A DNA stretch of 64,000 nucleotides from Natronincola ferrireducens (GCF_900100845.1 NZ_FNFP01000001.1:1054001-1118000); one strand, 5' to 3'. Positions 44,133-53,517 are shown, numbered from the stretch's first letter. Made by a program: numbers and translations. The notes: generated from the letters alone by a model not told the origin.

Positions 44133-45881
44133 TTAGTTCTTAAGAATTACTTCTTCCAAAAGCTGTTTTTGATAAAAATCATAATATAATCCTTTTTTCG
44201 TCAAGAGGGATTCATGATCACCTATCTCTATAATTTTTCCTTCCTCTAAAACAATAACTTTATCACAATGTTTTAAAGTAGAGACACGATGGGCAATTAT
44301 GATAGTAGTTTTATTTTTCATTTCAGTCCTAAGGGCCTGCAGTATTCTTTCCTCGGTGTCGGTATCTACTGCTGAAAAGGAGTCATCAAAAATAAAAATT
44401 GATGGATTTTTTATTAAAGCTCTTGCAATAGCAAGTCTTTGTCGTTGACCTCCAGATAGGGTAATACCCTTTTCTCCCACCATTGTTTCATATTGTTTAG
44501 GAAATTCCATAATATCCTGGTGAAGACCTGCTACCTTAGCTACTCTTTGGAGGTTTTCTATGTCGTAGGAATCTGCACCAAACCCTATGTTTTCTGTAAT
44601 GGTGGTGGAGAATAAAAAGCTATCTTGATCAATGAATCCAATGTTTTTTCTTAAAGATGCCAGTTTAATGTTAGTAATAGGATTGTTATCTATGGATATA
44701 CTGCCTTCCTTCACATCATAAAGTCTAACCAAAAGATTAGCGATAGTTGTTTTTCCACTACCGGTTTTACCTATAATCCCCAGACTAGAGCCAGCAGGAA
44801 TTTTTAAGGAAAACTCTTCTAAAATATTTTCAGAACTATTGGAATAACCAAAGGTGACCCTATCAAAAACAATAGAGCCCTTTACTTTTTCTAGGTTTTT
44901 AGCGTCATGGAAGTCTTGGATTTCTGAGGATTCCTTTAGAATACTATTAATTCTATCTATAGAAGCTCTGCCCCGCTGCATAATATTAATTACCCAACCG
45001 ATAGAAGAAATAGAAGACACTAGTAATGCTAAATAAGTAGTGAAGGCAACAAAATCCCCTAAAGTAATTATTTCTTCAATCACCAATATTCCCCCGTACC
45101 AAATAGCAATAGTAAAGCTTAGAGATGATAAGAACTGTAAAAGAGGATGAAAAATCCCGAATGTTTTAGCTAAATCTAAATTTCTTTGCAGGAGAAGGAG
45201 ATTTTTTTCTTTGAAGGCATTTATTTCAGCCTCCTCTTGAACAAAGGCCTTTATAACCCTTATACCCGACAGATTTTCCTGGGTTTTATCAGTAACAGCA
45301 GCAAAGGCCTCTTGAACAGCTTTAAACCTTTTATGTATAATTTTACCGAATTTTGTCATGAATACTACTAATAAAGGCATAGGGAGGAGGGCCAATACTG
45401 TTAGTCTATAATCTGTTGTTCGGAGCATCATAACCATCACCGCTATATTTAGGAAAATAGCATCTGTTAAGGCAACAATTCCTGGACCTAAGGCCATCCT
45501 TACAGCATGGATATCATTGGTAAGATGAGCCATCAAGTCCCCGGTTTTATGTCTCTGATAATAACTGGAAGATAAAGTAAGGAGATGAGAAAAAAGCTTG
45601 TTTCTTAGTTGGTATTCTAAATTTCTTGAAGCGCCAATAATAAACATACGCCATAAAAATCGAAAAAAACCAATGGTGACTCCTATTAACAGAACATACA
45701 AGGCATAAAGAGCCAGTTGACGTTGGGTCAATAGATTTGTCTCTAGACGATTGGTAATACCTCTTAAGATTTCTGGAATAAAAAGCTGTAAAATATCTAC
45801 TAACAATAACCACAAAACACCTAAAATATAAAACCATTTATTTTTAAGAAAAAAAGGCTTTAGGATTTTAAAACTAATCAT
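44133..45881 (-). CDS. ABC exporter half-transporter, degenerate ATP site
   Basis: A 582-residue partner of the next gene, with six helices and an ATPase domain. Walker A GKTGSGKT and an intact signature LSGGQ, but the Walker B ends FIFDDSFSA, so the catalytic glutamate is aspartate. This is the non-catalytic site of a heterodimeric exporter. ATG 45881 follows a GAGGTG site on the minus strand; the frame runs 13 codons further upstream without one. Likely membrane-localised exporter of an unknown substrate. Confidence 0.88.
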   Translation of the reverse strand: MISFKILKPFFLKNKWFYILGVLWLLLVDILQLFIPEILRGITNRLETNLLTQRQLALYALYVLLIGVTIGFFRFLWRMFIIGASRNLEYQLRNKLFSHLLTLSSSYYQRHKTGDLMAHLTNDIHAVRMALGPGIVALTDAIFLNIAVMVMMLRTTDYRLTVLALLPMPLLVVFMTKFGKIIHKRFKAVQEAFAAVTDKTQENLSGIRVIKAFVQEEAEINAFKEKNLLLLQRNLDLAKTFGIFHPLLQFLSSLSFTIAIWYGGILVIEEIITLGDFVAFTTYLALLVSSISSIGWVINIMQRGRASIDRINSILKESSEIQDFHDAKNLEKVKGSIVFDRVTFGYSNSSENILEEFSLKIPAGSSLGIIGKTGSGKTTIANLLVRLYDVKEGSISIDNNPITNIKLASLRKNIGFIDQDSFLFSTTITENIGFGADSYDIENLQRVAKVAGLHQDIMEFPKQYETMVGEKGITLSGGQRQRLAIARALIKNPSIFIFDDSFSAVDTDTEERILQALRTEMKNKTTIIIAHRVSTLKHCDKVIVLEEGKIIEIGDHESLLTKKGLYYDFYQKQLLEEVILKN

Positions 45882-46023
45882 GGGGTTCACCTCTATTAAC
45901 AATAGCCTGTATAAATTCATTTCATTTTATACTAAATTTTGACATTATTCAAGATAGAATAGGATGAGAATAATAATTATAAGGGAGGCAATAATGATTA
46001 TAAAAGCCCTCGGGAGGTAAAGG

Positions 46024-46452
46024 ATGGATAGAGAAATAGAGGAAAAGAAAAAGGTTTTAAAGGTAAAAAAATTAGGGGAGTGTATAGGCTGTTATAGCTG
46101 TATGCTAGTCTGTGCAACTATGGTACATAAAAATTTTTCTTTAGCCAAGAGCGCTATAGCTGTAAGAACCAGTGGGGGATATCAAGGGAGAATGGTAGTG
46201 AACATATGTAGAGGATGTAGTTCTCCTGAGTGTGTTGAGGCATGTGATTTTCAAGCTTTATTACCTAGAGATGGGGGAGGGGTAAAATACAAGAGAGAAA
46301 ACTGCACAGGCTGTAAAGCGTGTATTAATACTTGTGTTGTCCAAGCTATTACCTTTGATCAGGAGGAGGAAAAAGTTATTATATGTCTACAGTGTGGACA
46401 GTGTGTGGCTAGTTGTCCCCATGATGTCATAGAGATGGGGGTGCTACAATGA
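46024..46452 (+). CDS. Multi-cluster 4Fe-4S ferredoxin (AOR partner)
   Basis: An iron-sulfur electron carrier of 142 residues with four cysteine clusters: CIGCYSCMLVC, CRGCSSPECVEAC, CTGCKACINTC and CLQCGQCVASC, together able to hold four 4Fe-4S centres, as in HycB/HydN-type subunits. Its stop overlaps the start of the AOR-like gene (ATGA at 46449). It is therefore the likely electron acceptor for that enzyme. Confidence 0.9.
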   Translation: MDREIEEKKKVLKVKKLGECIGCYSCMLVCATMVHKNFSLAKSAIAVRTSGGYQGRMVVNICRGCSSPECVEACDFQALLPRDGGGVKYKRENCTGCKACINTCVVQAITFDQEEEKVIICLQCGQCVASCPHDVIEMGVLQ

Positions 46453-48194
46453 TAAAAAAATCCATGAGGATTTTAAGCATAGATTTAAGTAAAAAATATA
46501 GCAGGATAGAGGAAAGGGAGGACTTGACCTCTTATATTGGTGGTGTTGCCCTAGCTACTCAGCTTTTAAAGGAAAATATCTTGTACAATCAATCTCCTCT
46601 AGTAGAAATGCAGCCCATCATATTTACAAAAGGACCATTAAATACTATCTTTCCTGCAGTTACTAAAGTATGCAGTATGTTTAAATCTCCTTTAACGGGA
46701 GAATTAGGAGAAAGCTATGCTGGGTTAAGAATGGCATTAGCGATGGGGATGGCAGGTGTAGATGGGATTATCATTGTAGGGAAAGCTGAAGTGCCTGTAT
46801 ATATTCAAATAGAAGGGGAAAAGGTGAGAATTAGGGATGCAAAGCCTTTATGGCATCTGAACACCGATGAAACAACAAGACTTCTACATGATCAACAAGG
46901 CCATAGGGGACTTAGATCCATACTGACTATTGGAGAAGGGGGTATAAATCAAATTAAGTTTGCTAATGTTACAGTGGATACCTATAGACATTTTGGCCGA
47001 TTAGGTCTGGGATGCTTAATGGGTAGTAAAAATCTAAAGGCTGTTGTTATAGAAGGAAAAAACAATCAACCTATCTCCTGCTTAAAGGAATATAAGAATA
47101 TTTATAGAGAAATCTATAAAAAAGTAACAGAAACGGATATTATGGAGAAATATCACGGTCTAGGAACCTCCATTAATCTTCAAGCATTAAACGATATGAA
47201 GGCTTTACCTGCCTATAACTTTCGGAAAAGCTATGCTGAAGAAGCAGGAAATATCAGTGGAGAGAATTTTGCTGACAAACGGTTAATTAAAAAGCTGGCC
47301 TGTAGCGGTTGTCCTATAGGGTGTATTCATATCGCTCTTTTAAGAAAAAAATTTGATGATACCCATGAATATGAGGCTACTACTTTATCCTATGACCATG
47401 AACTTATTTATAGTTTAGGAGCTATGATAGGGGTTTGGTCCTTAGATGGTGTTTTAGAATTAATAGAAACAGTAGAGTTGTTGGGTTTAGATGCCATGTC
47501 TACAGGAGTCTTGCTGGCTTGGATAACAGAGGCCTTTGAAAAAGCCATTGTTTCCCCAGAAGAAACAATAGAAATTCCTAAATTCGGAGATGTAGAAAGC
47601 TACAAGAAAATTATTCGGCATATTGTTAAGAAATCTAATAGCTTTTACGAAAGCGTGGCGGAAGGGACTCATTTTGCCTCTTTAAAATATGGAGGTGGGG
47701 ATTTTGCCATGGTGTTAGGGAAAAATGAAGTAGCAGGATACCATACCGGTTATGGTAATATTATTGGACAAGCGGTGGGAGCAAGACATTCCCATTTAGA
47801 TAATGCAGGCTATGCTATAGATCAAGAAAACAAAGAAGTAACTCATAGAGATATGGTGAAGAAGTTAATTAAAGAAGAAATGGATAGAAATCTATTAAAT
47901 AGCCTTGTAATTTGTTTGTTTGCTAGAAAAGTTTATGACGATAATACAGTTATAAGAGCATTAAAAAGCTTAGGCTATCATATGGATGAAACTATATTAC
48001 AAAAAATCGGAAGGGAAACCTTCGTAGAAAAAATGAGGTTAAAAGAAAAGATGGGTTTTGATTTAAAAGAAATTTCTTTTCCCAACAGATTTTTTGAAAC
48101 CCCCAGCTCTAATGTAAAGCTGGAAAGAAACGAAGCTGAAAGAATTTTAGATGTTTATATAGAAGAAGTGAAAAAATTACTTTCCCATACATAA
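46449..48194 (+). CDS. Aldehyde:ferredoxin oxidoreductase family protein (tungsten/molybdenum pterin)
   Basis: A 581-residue member of the AOR family, whose founding enzyme oxidises aldehydes to acids with ferredoxin using a tungsten bis-pterin cofactor. Cluster cysteines C285, C288, C292 (CSGCPIGC) and C489 (VICLFA) are present. The pterin-binding-type FKSPLTGELGESYAGLRMALAMGMAGVDGI and LGLDAMSTG motifs are also seen. The substrate of this branch is unknown; many clostridial members are uncharacterised. Transcribed with the ferredoxin at 46024; the moeA/MOSC operon at 31-35 kb would supply cofactor. Confidence 0.88.
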   Translation: MIKKSMRILSIDLSKKYSRIEEREDLTSYIGGVALATQLLKENILYNQSPLVEMQPIIFTKGPLNTIFPAVTKVCSMFKSPLTGELGESYAGLRMALAMGMAGVDGIIIVGKAEVPVYIQIEGEKVRIRDAKPLWHLNTDETTRLLHDQQGHRGLRSILTIGEGGINQIKFANVTVDTYRHFGRLGLGCLMGSKNLKAVVIEGKNNQPISCLKEYKNIYREIYKKVTETDIMEKYHGLGTSINLQALNDMKALPAYNFRKSYAEEAGNISGENFADKRLIKKLACSGCPIGCIHIALLRKKFDDTHEYEATTLSYDHELIYSLGAMIGVWSLDGVLELIETVELLGLDAMSTGVLLAWITEAFEKAIVSPEETIEIPKFGDVESYKKIIRHIVKKSNSFYESVAEGTHFASLKYGGGDFAMVLGKNEVAGYHTGYGNIIGQAVGARHSHLDNAGYAIDQENKEVTHRDMVKKLIKEEMDRNLLNSLVICLFARKVYDDNTVIRALKSLGYHMDETILQKIGRETFVEKMRLKEKMGFDLKEISFPNRFFETPSSNVKLERNEAERILDVYIEEVKKLLSHT

Positions 48195-48241
48195 TTGGGT
48201 TTTTAATTTGTAAGACTATGAATATAAGGAGGTGTTACTAA

Positions 48242-48433
48242 ATGAATTTAGAAACAAGAGACATGATTGTTAAGAAGCTATTAGATGCACAGGAGATGGT
48301 AAGGGACTATGAAATGTTTTCCAAGCACACTAATGACAAGGAAGTAGCTGAAGCCTTCAAAAATCTTGCAGAAGAAAGTGGGGTACAGGCCCAAGCCCTA
48401 CAAAGATTGGCAGATAAATATAGAAGGGACTAA
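48242..48433 (+). CDS. Small helical protein of unknown function
   Basis: A 63-residue, charged, all-helical protein: two predicted helices rich in Glu, Lys, Asp and Ala. It follows the AOR-like gene by 47 bases with an AGGAGG site, so the two may be co-transcribed. The layout (VRDYEMFSKHTNDKEVAEAFKNLAEES) resembles one half of a rubrerythrin-like helical bundle, but the metal-binding ExxH pairs are missing. I do not assign a function. Confidence 0.6.
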   Translation: MNLETRDMIVKKLLDAQEMVRDYEMFSKHTNDKEVAEAFKNLAEESGVQAQALQRLADKYRRD

Positions 48434-48437
48434 AAAT

Positions 48438-48472
48438 AGGCACGAGTTACGTGCCTCATTTATTTTTTTGTA
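48438..48472 (+). terminator. Terminator after the AOR operon
   Basis: AGGCACG / CGTGCCT stem with a 5-base loop followed by CATTTATTTTTTT. It lies directly downstream of the small helical gene and supports the reading that the ferredoxin, AOR and small gene form one operon. Confidence 0.85.
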
Positions 48473-48537
48473 TCCTTTTTACTTCTAAACTCCATATACC
48501 CTATTATGCTTTCCATAACTTCATCCTTGAATAAATT

Positions 48538-48566
48538 TTGTAGCAAATCTAAAACAATGGTATAAT
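48538..48566 (+). promoter_or_regulatory. Promoter of the MocR-type regulator gene
   Basis: TTGTAG (48538-48543), 17 bases, perfect TATAAT (48561-48566). Transcription would start near 48573, which argues that the start codon is at 48607 rather than the upstream in-frame ATG at 48571. Confidence 0.75.
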
Positions 48567-48606
48567 AAAATTGTATGGAAACATTTTAAGGATTGGTGAT
48601 GAAGGA

Positions 48607-50109
48607 ATGAAAAAATTTCAAGAAATAGTATTAAACAAAGAATCATCCACTCAACATTTATATATCCAACTTTATAAAGCTTTAAAGGACCTTATGGTTG
48701 AGGGAAGGTTAAGAAAAGGTGATAGATTACCACCTATTCGAAAGTTTGCCAATCTACTAGAGGTAAATAATGTTACGGTTGTTACTGCTTATAGAATATT
48801 AGAGGAAGAGGGATTAGTCTATAAAAAAATCGGAAGTGGAACCTATGTAGCTGTAGATCTGTGGAGTAATCGAAAATTCCAAAGATATTCCAATGAAGAT
48901 AGGGAGGAAGGATTAACAGAAGCTCCTTTAATAGATCAAGGACATATACAAATTGAAGAAGATATGATTAATTTTGCCAGTGCCACACCCTCCACCGATT
49001 TATTTCCTGTAGATGATTTTAAACAAGTATTAAATGAAGTGCTAGATCGTGATAAGGGACTGGCTTTTGGTTATCAAGAAAGTCAAGGTTACTATCCTTT
49101 AAGATGTGCCCTTAATGAATATATAGACAACTATAATATACATGCTGAAGTAGATAACATTCAGATTATCTCCGGAGCACAGCAGGGAATTGATATTATT
49201 GCAAAGGGACTTTTAAACTATGGAGACTATGTTATGATAGAAAGTCCATCCTATACAGGGGCAATGGCAGTATTTCAATCTAGAGGAGCTAAAATTATCG
49301 ATATTCCTTTGGAGGAAGATGGATTAAATCTACTGGATTTAGAAAAGAAAATAGCTACTTATCAGCCTAAATTTTTATATATTATGCCAAACTTTCAAAA
49401 TCCAACAGGAATTTCTTATAGCTTAGCAAAAAAGAAAAAAATTATAGAAATTGCTGAAAAGCATAACCTATTAATTGTTGAAGATGATTATTTAAGTGAT
49501 TTAAATTTTTATGCTAGTAATAATGCAACCCTTAAGAGCTTAGACCATAAAGATTTGGTAATTTATATAAAGAGTTTCTCAAAAATTTTCATGCCGGGAT
49601 TAAGGTTAGGATTTTTAGTTGTTCCACAATCTCTTTACAGTGAATTATTATTAGCCAAGCATGCTACAGATATTTCCACCTCTGGTCTACTACAGAGGGC
49701 GTTGGAATTATATTTAAAAAAAGGAATTTGGCAGCAACATATTAAGTATATGGAGATGCAATACAGAGAGCGGTTTGAAAAAATGATACAATCCATCCAA
49801 GCATATATGCCAAGAGAGGTGGAATGTAATTTACCAAAAGGCGGTGTAAATTTTTGGCTTCGTCTTCCTAATGGATTATCCTCTAAAAAGCTCTATGAAG
49901 CTGCTGTAAAGGAAAATATTGTATTTGCTCCAGGACATCTATTTTTCTTAAATAATAGAGATACAGACTGTTTTCGACTCAGTATTGCTGCTGTAAATCC
50001 TAAAGAAATTCATAATGGAATAAAGAAATTGGGGGGCTTGATTGATTTCTTGATTCAGGATAAAGGTATCTATAGTAAAAAAGCCGATGAATATAAACCT
50101 ATATTATAG
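48607..50109 (+). CDS. MocR-type (GntR-aminotransferase) transcriptional regulator
   Basis: A 500-residue regulator joining a winged helix-turn-helix (about 1-75, GRLRKGDRLPPIRKFANLL and NNVTVVTAYRILEEEGLVYKKIGSGTYV) to an aminotransferase-like PLP domain. The PLP lysine is in YIKSFSKIFMPGLRLGF, so cofactor binding is likely retained. MocR proteins sense amino acids or vitamin-B6-like ligands. The neighbouring lipid-kinase gene is a poor candidate target, so the regulon is unclear. Start chosen to agree with the promoter at 48538. Confidence 0.88.
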   Translation: MKKFQEIVLNKESSTQHLYIQLYKALKDLMVEGRLRKGDRLPPIRKFANLLEVNNVTVVTAYRILEEEGLVYKKIGSGTYVAVDLWSNRKFQRYSNEDREEGLTEAPLIDQGHIQIEEDMINFASATPSTDLFPVDDFKQVLNEVLDRDKGLAFGYQESQGYYPLRCALNEYIDNYNIHAEVDNIQIISGAQQGIDIIAKGLLNYGDYVMIESPSYTGAMAVFQSRGAKIIDIPLEEDGLNLLDLEKKIATYQPKFLYIMPNFQNPTGISYSLAKKKKIIEIAEKHNLLIVEDDYLSDLNFYASNNATLKSLDHKDLVIYIKSFSKIFMPGLRLGFLVVPQSLYSELLLAKHATDISTSGLLQRALELYLKKGIWQQHIKYMEMQYRERFEKMIQSIQAYMPREVECNLPKGGVNFWLRLPNGLSSKKLYEAAVKENIVFAPGHLFFLNNRDTDCFRLSIAAVNPKEIHNGIKKLGGLIDFLIQDKGIYSKKADEYKPIL

Positions 50110-50175
50110 ATTCGTGACTAAAGATATCTTTTTATCAGGTATATCTATAGAAGGTGGTATTAGAGAGGGGATACT

Positions 50176-51066
50176 ATGGAAAAAATTCAAATTATATGCA
50201 ATCCTAATGCAGGAAGACAGATATTGCAGAAAAGTCTTCCTAAACTGATAAATACATTACAAAACCAGAAAAATATTAGGGTTGATATAAACTATACCAC
50301 AAAAGCATTAGATGCAAAAAATATGGCAATAGAAGGTTGTCATCAAGAGTACGATCTTATTATTACTGTTGGTGGTGATGGAACCGTTAATGAAGTGGTA
50401 AATGGTATAATGGTCAGTGATAGAAAGCCTAAGCTTGCTATCTATCCAGCGGGAACAGTAAATGATTTTGGAAACTACTTAAAAATTCCTAAGTCAGTGG
50501 AGAATTTTAGCACAATGATTTTAAAGGGGAATACCACGAAGGTAGATGTAGGTTTAGCTAGAGAGAGATATTTTTTGAATGTAGCAGCTGCAGGATTATT
50601 GCCAGAGGTGGCCCATAGAGTTTCTTCTGAAGCCAAAACGGTATTAGGAAAATTTGCCTATTATATTGAAGGAATTAAAGAATTCTCTAAGCTTAGGTTT
50701 AAACCCATGAAAATAACTTTAAAACATAATGGTCGGGAGGAAGAAAAAGAAATATTATTTTTTATATTAGCCAACAGTCCTTCTGTAGGAGGCTTTAAAT
50801 ACGTTGCACCTCAAGCAAAAATAAATGATGGACATTTAGACCTACTGATTGTGGAGAACAATCAGTTAATGGATGTAGCAGGAATATTTCTTAAGGCCCT
50901 AATGGGGAATCATACAAATCATCCTGGACTGCAGTATATACAGGTTCAAGAATTTACGATTCATACAGAGGGTATTGTAGATCTAGACTTAGATGGAGAG
51001 CTGGGGGGCCGACTCCCTGCTAATTTTTCTGTAAAAAAACATGGTATTGAAGTGATCATTCCTTAA
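50176..51066 (+). CDS. Diacylglycerol/YegS-like lipid kinase
   Basis: A 296-residue member of the DgkB/YegS lipid kinase family, phosphorylating diacylglycerol or a related lipid. Motifs: IICNPNAGR at the N-terminus, the nucleotide-binding VGGDGTVNEVVNG, YPAGTVNDFGNY, and the C-terminal DLDLDGE. AGAGGGG precedes ATG 50176. It follows the MocR gene by 66 bases; there is no terminator between them, so they could be co-transcribed. Confidence 0.88.
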   Translation: MEKIQIICNPNAGRQILQKSLPKLINTLQNQKNIRVDINYTTKALDAKNMAIEGCHQEYDLIITVGGDGTVNEVVNGIMVSDRKPKLAIYPAGTVNDFGNYLKIPKSVENFSTMILKGNTTKVDVGLARERYFLNVAAAGLLPEVAHRVSSEAKTVLGKFAYYIEGIKEFSKLRFKPMKITLKHNGREEEKEILFFILANSPSVGGFKYVAPQAKINDGHLDLLIVENNQLMDVAGIFLKALMGNHTNHPGLQYIQVQEFTIHTEGIVDLDLDGELGGRLPANFSVKKHGIEVIIP

Positions 51067-51104
51067 TAACCCATAAGGATAGTACCATCATAATGGGATA
51101 AAAA

Positions 51105-51131
51105 AAAGGTTGAGGGTTCCTCAACCTTTAA
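51105..51131. terminator. Bidirectional terminator overlapping the bactofilin stop
   Basis: AAAGGTTGAGG / CCTCAACCTTT stem with a short loop and an A run before it, giving a T run for the minus-strand bactofilin gene. The bactofilin TGA stop is in the stem. Confidence 0.82.
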
Positions 51132-51534
51132 GCTGTTTTGATTTATCCTTGTTAGGCCCATCGGTACTGGTGGGCTTCTGTTGAGTCATGGTACATTTGC
51201 CTTCAAAGAAGGCATCTTCATCAATAATAAAGGACTTTACCATAACGTCTCCTAAAATTTTACCAGTGGAAGAAATACGCAATTGTTCGGAGGCGGTGAC
51301 GTTGCCTTCTATCCTTCCGGCGATAACAATATTTGTGGCATAGATATTTCCCATTATATTGCCACCCTCACCTATGTAAGCATCCCCTTGAACATTTACT
51401 TCCCCTTGAATACTACCGTCAATTCTTATGGCTCCTTCCACCTTTAATGTTCCTTCGAAGCATGTGTTTTTACCAATAAGGGTACTAAACCCATCTTGGC
51501 TTACATTTTCTACGGATTGTTTTTTATTAAACAT
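51121..51534 (-). CDS. Bactofilin (polymer-forming cytoskeletal protein)
   Basis: A 137-residue protein with the central beta-helical DUF583 repeat region: GTLKVEGAIRIDGSIQGEV, AYIGEGGNIMGNIYATNIVI, then GRIEGNVTA. Bactofilins polymerise without nucleotide and often localise cell-wall hydrolases. The gene directly downstream of the M23 peptidase gene (26 bases after its stop) is a classical pairing. Start MFNKK follows GAGGAGGG; five codons of frame extend upstream. Confidence 0.9.
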   Translation of the reverse strand: MFNKKQSVENVSQDGFSTLIGKNTCFEGTLKVEGAIRIDGSIQGEVNVQGDAYIGEGGNIMGNIYATNIVIAGRIEGNVTASEQLRISSTGKILGDVMVKSFIIDEDAFFEGKCTMTQQKPTSTDGPNKDKSKQLKG

Positions 51535-51560
51535 AAATTCCCTCCTCAATAGCCTTGTAT

Positions 51561-52487
51561 TTAATCCTCTAATAAATCTTTAGGGTCTATAGGATTTCCA
51601 TGTAGGCGAATTTCAAAATGAACATGGGGTCCTGTGCTTCTTCCTGTACTCCCCATTTTTGCAATAACATCCCCCTTATTAACCCTCTGACCCACCTCCA
51701 CTAAATTTTCCCGATTGTGGGCATAAACCGTTGTATAGCCATTACCATGGGCAATAATAATCATTCTTCCATAGCTACCGTTGTAGCCAGAATAGGTAAC
51801 CACACCACTACCAGCAGCTACAATATTGGTATTGGTTTGATTGGCAATATCAATACCACGATGGAATTCCCGTCTTCTATTAATAGGAGAAATTCGATAA
51901 CCAAAGGGAGATGTGATACGACCAGCAGCAGGTATTAAATTTGGTAGAGCATCTAGGTAATCCAGCTGTTTTTCAACATCTACGATTAATTTACTCATTG
52001 TTTCTTTTTGCTCTTCTATGAGGGCTTCTAAATAAGTCATGCTTGTCTCGTAATCATCCATTGATAAAGGCAAGGTTTGTAAGGAGCGGGTAGCCATAAA
52101 AAAAGATTCTTCATTATTTATAAGAGTTCCTTTGTTATCTAAACCCACCATATCCAACACATGGATTTTCAAATCATTTAATCCCAATAATTGATTCTCT
52201 ATTTCTGCAGATCTAAGGGTAAGGGCTGTAATCTCCTCGGCTTGTCTTTTGTTTTCCCCTTGAAGTAAAGATAGACTGTCCTCAGCTGTATGGAGCTGAA
52301 GTGTTGTATGATGAAGAGTTCCTGAAGTCACAACTGTACTGACAATAGATAGGGTAAAGCTTATTAAAAGAAATATAGGAATCCAAGAAGGGATGGTAAA
52401 CTCAACAATTTTGCCAGTTGAATTAGGAATAATCATGAAAGTTAATCTTTTTTTCTTGGGTTTAGCTAAATGTCTAAGTTTCTCCAT
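51561..52487 (-). CDS. Membrane-anchored M23 peptidase with coiled coil
   Basis: A 308-residue putative peptidoglycan endopeptidase. A cytoplasmic N-terminus and one helix (about 30-53) precede a coiled coil (about 65-100) and an M23 domain (about 205-305). The zinc ligands are seen in FHRGIDIA and HVHFEI, and HGNGYTTVYAH is present, so catalysis is likely intact. It lies 26 bases upstream of the bactofilin gene, which probably localises it. AGGAGG on the minus strand precedes the ATG. Confidence 0.9.
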   Translation of the reverse strand: MEKLRHLAKPKKKRLTFMIIPNSTGKIVEFTIPSWIPIFLLISFTLSIVSTVVTSGTLHHTTLQLHTAEDSLSLLQGENKRQAEEITALTLRSAEIENQLLGLNDLKIHVLDMVGLDNKGTLINNEESFFMATRSLQTLPLSMDDYETSMTYLEALIEEQKETMSKLIVDVEKQLDYLDALPNLIPAAGRITSPFGYRISPINRRREFHRGIDIANQTNTNIVAAGSGVVTYSGYNGSYGRMIIIAHGNGYTTVYAHNRENLVEVGQRVNKGDVIAKMGSTGRSTGPHVHFEIRLHGNPIDPKDLLED

Positions 52488-53011
52488 AACTATCCTCCTT
52501 TATTAACCCGTAACAGTATTTGTTAAAGTATTCCATAAAACCATAACTAAATTACTATTCTACAATTTTTCTAAAAATCCTTTTTAAAAACAAAATATTA
52601 ACTATTCAAAAAATTCATTTTATCATAGGTGCTTTTGTTGAAAAATAGCTTCAATAAAAGTAATGATATAATAATTGACTGGAGTATAAACAACCTTAAA
52701 TCTCGTAGGCGTTAACTTAAACTAACTATTTCTAAAAACTCTCTCAATTTGTCATCAACTCAGCATAGGGAAGGATAAGTTTGCACCTAAACTAAACTGG
52801 GATAAAAATATTTAAGTGTATTGCCTTTGGGAATAATTCTTGGAATCTGTTTTGCTCCCCTCAGGATAATAGATTATAGAAACATATAGAAGTATTTAAA
52901 AAAGAAGAAATCTAGAAGAAGATTGAATTCACTACTATGGAAATAGAATAATATTACCTCCAAATTCAAATAATAACATTGATTCTATTTAATTACTTAG
53001 GAGGTATAGGA
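52488..53011. other. Long intergenic region without recognised features
   Basis: About 525 bases between the divergent M23 peptidase and YkuS-like genes. The first 200 bases are AT-rich. The middle, around 52680-52900, has more mixed composition but yields no open frame with a ribosome binding site, no tRNA and no convincing hairpin. A TTGACT at 52675 could be a -35 element. Confidence 0.4.
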
Positions 53012-53254
53012 ATGAAGAGAAAAATTGCCGTAGAAGACGGTTTAGCAGATGTAAAAAGCTATTTACAAGAAAAAGGTTATCAAGTAGAAGGATTAGATAA
53101 CAGAAATTTAAATAATTACGATGCCATCATTATAACGGGACAGGACAGCAATGTTTTAGGAATGGAAAATGCAGTGACAAAATCCCCTATTATTTCCGCC
53201 CATGGACAATCAGCAGAAGAAGTCTATCAACAACTGCAAAACAGAATGAAATAG
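53012..53254 (+). CDS. YkuS/UPF0180 family protein
   Basis: An 80-residue protein of the UPF0180 family found in Firmicutes: RKIAVEDGLADVKSYLQEKGYQV, DAIIITGQDSNVLGMENAVTKSPIISAHGQSAEEV. Function unknown. ATG 53012 follows an AGGAGG. It is a single gene closed by a strong terminator. Confidence 0.88.
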   Translation: MKRKIAVEDGLADVKSYLQEKGYQVEGLDNRNLNNYDAIIITGQDSNVLGMENAVTKSPIISAHGQSAEEVYQQLQNRMK

Positions 53255-53255
53255 T

Positions 53256-53300
53256 AAAATAAAACCCTGTAGGCCATAGGAGCTACAGGGTTTTATTTGA
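53256..53300 (+). terminator. Terminator after ykuS-like gene
   Basis: A 16-bp perfect stem AAATAAAACCCTGTAG with its complement and a 10-base loop. Confidence 0.85.
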
Positions 53301-53517
53301 ATGTCATAATTAAATAAATACTATCATTTATAGAAGTGTCTACATCACAATTTAATCTAAATGAGCACCTACATTTACCTGTCCTTAAAGACGAAGAAAG
53401 TGTAATCAAAGATTTATTATCAATGTTAAATTCAGAGTTAAGTAAAGGTGGAATTATTAAATTTCATACAAACTTTAATTAATAAACACATAAAAATATC
53501 AAATGTTAAGAAGTAAA

